From Haladaptatus litoreus (GTDB taxonomy: Archaea; Halobacteriota; Halobacteria; Halobacteriales; Haladaptataceae): a DNA stretch of 64,000 nucleotides. Both the position numbers and the translations under genes were made by a program. Positions within the stretch are counted from its first letter, which is position 1. Each line of letters starts with the position of its first letter. Below, piece by piece: positions 62,594 to 64,000 of the stretch. The notes beneath the pieces were generated by a model. The model searched no databases. It worked only from the letters and a program-made list of their open reading frames with translations, and was not told the DNA's origin. The stretch spans positions 230,125 through 294,124 of the forward strand of contig NZ_FTNO01000002.1 of NCBI RefSeq assembly GCF_900156425.1, in the 5' to 3' direction.

Positions 62594-63535
62594 ATGGTGG
62601 TCACCAAGCAAGCGATTCGCGACGTACTCAAATTACACGCCGAGAAGTACGAAATGCGACGCGAACTTCCGTCGCGTACTCCCAACACGGTGTACGAGGT
62701 CATCCTTGACGGTCGTCGGGCGGTCTGCAAAGTTGCCAGCGGTGATGACGCTCACGTCCGAAAAGATGCGCTCGCAACTCGTTATCTCGCCGAACGGACG
62801 CCAACGCTCGTCCCTCGCGTCTTTGCAATCGAAGATGACCACGCCATTTTCGAGTGGGTCGAGGGAACTACGTACAACGCCGACGCGAATCGAGCACTGC
62901 GCGAGCGCCGCCTTCGAAGTGCGGGCAAGACTCTGGCACTTTTCCACGAATCGACCGATTTCGATACGTGTGGCTATCTAAACTGCCGAGATGGAAAACT
63001 CGCGCCCGATGCTTGCGGGACGTGGGCCGATATGCTCACCGCCATCGTCGGCGGTTGGTGCGGCGACCTCGCCGGAACTCGATTCGAGGAGGCTGGCGAA
63101 TCAGTGCTATCGTTCGTTCGAGATTACGAAGACGCATTTACCGCCGTTTCCGAACCAGTCCTCGTTCACGGCGACTACCAACCGGAAAACATTCGCTTCG
63201 AGGATGAATCCGTCGCCACGGTGCTGGATTGGGAATTTTGCTTCGCCGGTGCCGGCGAATTCGATCTCTGTCGTGCAGAGCGGGAGTTCTTCGACTGGCA
63301 CACCGCACCCGAGGGCGACGACCTTCGGGGGTCGATTCGAAAAGGGTACGAATCAGTTCGTACTCTTCAGCCCACATTCGACGGACGACGGCACATCTAC
63401 CGTGCGATTCTCAAACTCGACCCGATGCGCTTTTTCGAGGCGTGGAAAGACCAAGTCGGGGACGAAGACGAGGTGGCCAAATCGATGTGTGCGTTCGTTC
63501 GTGACGAGTTGGAGTTCGCCCGAAGAAAACTGTAG
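62594..63535 (+). CDS. APH-family phosphotransferase (intact active site)
   Basis: A 313-residue kinase-like protein, paralogous to its upstream neighbour. NTVYEVILDGRRAVCKVASG contains the ATP lysine. The Brenner motif is VHGDYQPENIRFED, with catalytic Asp194 and Asn199, and the metal Asp is in ATVLDWEFCFAGAGEFDL. The start codon follows the previous stop directly (62593/62594). Family members phosphorylate antibiotics, choline, homoserine or other small hydroxylated compounds; the substrate is unknown. Confidence 0.82.
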   Translation: MVVTKQAIRDVLKLHAEKYEMRRELPSRTPNTVYEVILDGRRAVCKVASGDDAHVRKDALATRYLAERTPTLVPRVFAIEDDHAIFEWVEGTTYNADANRALRERRLRSAGKTLALFHESTDFDTCGYLNCRDGKLAPDACGTWADMLTAIVGGWCGDLAGTRFEEAGESVLSFVRDYEDAFTAVSEPVLVHGDYQPENIRFEDESVATVLDWEFCFAGAGEFDLCRAEREFFDWHTAPEGDDLRGSIRKGYESVRTLQPTFDGRRHIYRAILKLDPMRFFEAWKDQVGDEDEVAKSMCAFVRDELEFARRKL

Positions 63536-63562
63536 AACTGTCCAAACTACCGCCGACCGCGG

Positions 63563-63569
63563 TTTTAAG
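63563..63569 (+). promoter_or_regulatory. TATA box of the MOSC gene
   Basis: TTTTAAG, centred 27 nt before ATG 63593. Confidence 0.5.
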
Positions 63570-63592
63570 CCGTCCGCGGGAAACCCTGAACT

Positions 63593-64000
63593 ATGGACGG
63601 GACAGGAACCGTGGAGGCGATTCACCTCGCCTCCGAGTCGGCAGAGAAGACGGAAGCGGTCGAGTCGGTCGAAGCAGTCGCGGGGTCGGGTCTGCGCGGT
63701 GACCGCCACTTCGACCCCGAATCGTCAGGCGACGACATCACGCTCATCGAGGCCGAGGCGGTGGAGGCCGTCGAGCAGGAGTCCGGAATCTCGCTCGAAC
63801 CGGGCGAGCATCGCCGAAACGTGACGACTCGAGATGCCGCGCTGAACCACCTCGTTGACAAGCAGTTTCGCATCGGCGAGATTGTTTGTGAGGGGGTCGA
63901 ACTCTGTGAACCCTGTTCGCATCTCGAATCGCTGACCGAGAAGGGGACGCTTTCCGCGCTGGTTCACCGCGGCGGCCTTCGCGCCGTCATCGTGGAATCG
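63593..64000 (+). CDS. MOSC-domain protein (partial, cut by window end)
   Basis: The first 136 residues of a MOSC (molybdenum cofactor sulfurase C-terminal) domain protein. It starts MDGTGTVEAIHLASESAEKT. VAGSGLRGDRHF, DITLIEAEAVEAVEQESGIS, GEHRRNVTTRD and LCEPCSHLESL with the conserved Cys are all MOSC landmarks. MOSC domains handle sulfur or bind molybdenum-type cofactors. The C-terminus lies beyond the window. Confidence 0.85.
   Translation, partial: MDGTGTVEAIHLASESAEKTEAVESVEAVAGSGLRGDRHFDPESSGDDITLIEAEAVEAVEQESGISLEPGEHRRNVTTRDAALNHLVDKQFRIGEIVCEGVELCEPCSHLESLTEKGTLSALVHRGGLRAVIVES

Overview
The window is a chromosomal segment of a haloarchaeon (class Halobacteria). The proteins are strongly acidic and codons prefer G or C in third position. 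Most good promoters are a TATA-like box 25-31 nt before the start codon, giving leaderless transcripts. Haloarchaeal hallmark families are present: a LysW-type arginine cluster, an NAD-dependent LigA, UvrB/UvrC beside an XPD-like helicase, a CPxCG micro-protein and a DUF7344 regulator. Base composition looks moderate for the class, which would fit a Haladaptatus-like genus, but that is only a guess. I saw no tRNA, rRNA, CRISPR array, intact insertion sequence or phage gene.

Layout. 0-9 kb: AIM24-like protein, class V aminotransferase, TMEM175-type channel, small membrane proteins (one frameshifted), an O-acetylhomoserine sulfhydrylase-metX methionine operon, a secreted HtrA-like protease, Hsp20 and serB. 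9-19 kb: a malate:quinone oxidoreductase-like flavoprotein, an SPFH protein with a membrane zinc-ribbon partner, serA, an MFS carrier, a GlpA-like flavoprotein, thrC and a CapA-like phosphoesterase. 19-28.6 kb: the complete carrier-protein arginine pathway on the minus strand (argG, argH, argW, argX, argC, argB, argD, argE/lysK, argF). It is preceded by a palindrome at the argG promoter and a short leader-type ORF containing Arg-Arg-Arg. 28.6-39.5 kb: lipoprotein, 2'-5' RNA ligase-like protein, XPD/DinG helicase, ZnT9-like transporter, YfcE phosphoesterase, HTH membrane regulator, threonine aldolase, M29 aminopeptidase and several mini-genes.

39.5-52 kb: ligA, an ABC-2 exporter pair, an arylsulfotransferase-like propeller protein, uvrC, uvrB and a second SPFH protein. 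Two non-coding structures stand out: four direct repeats at exact 22-nt spacing between the sulfotransferase-like gene and uvrC, and a 377-bp nested inverted repeat between uvrC and the SPFH gene. 52-64 kb: AhpD-like protein, Orc1/Cdc6, DUF1059, an alpha/beta hydrolase with Gly at the nucleophile position next to an AMP-binding homologue lacking its P-loop and catalytic Lys, two disrupted membrane genes, a glutamine amidotransferase, a second hydrolase, a glutaryl-CoA-dehydrogenase-like enzyme, a tandem APH-type pair in which only the second keeps the catalytic Asp, and the start of a MOSC gene.

Most of the window is core metabolism and repair (Met, Ser, Thr and Arg synthesis; nucleotide excision repair; ligation). 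The least ordinary signals are the possible arginine attenuator-like leader, the 22-nt repeats, the palindromic element, and the concentration of apparent pseudoenzymes at 54-63 kb.
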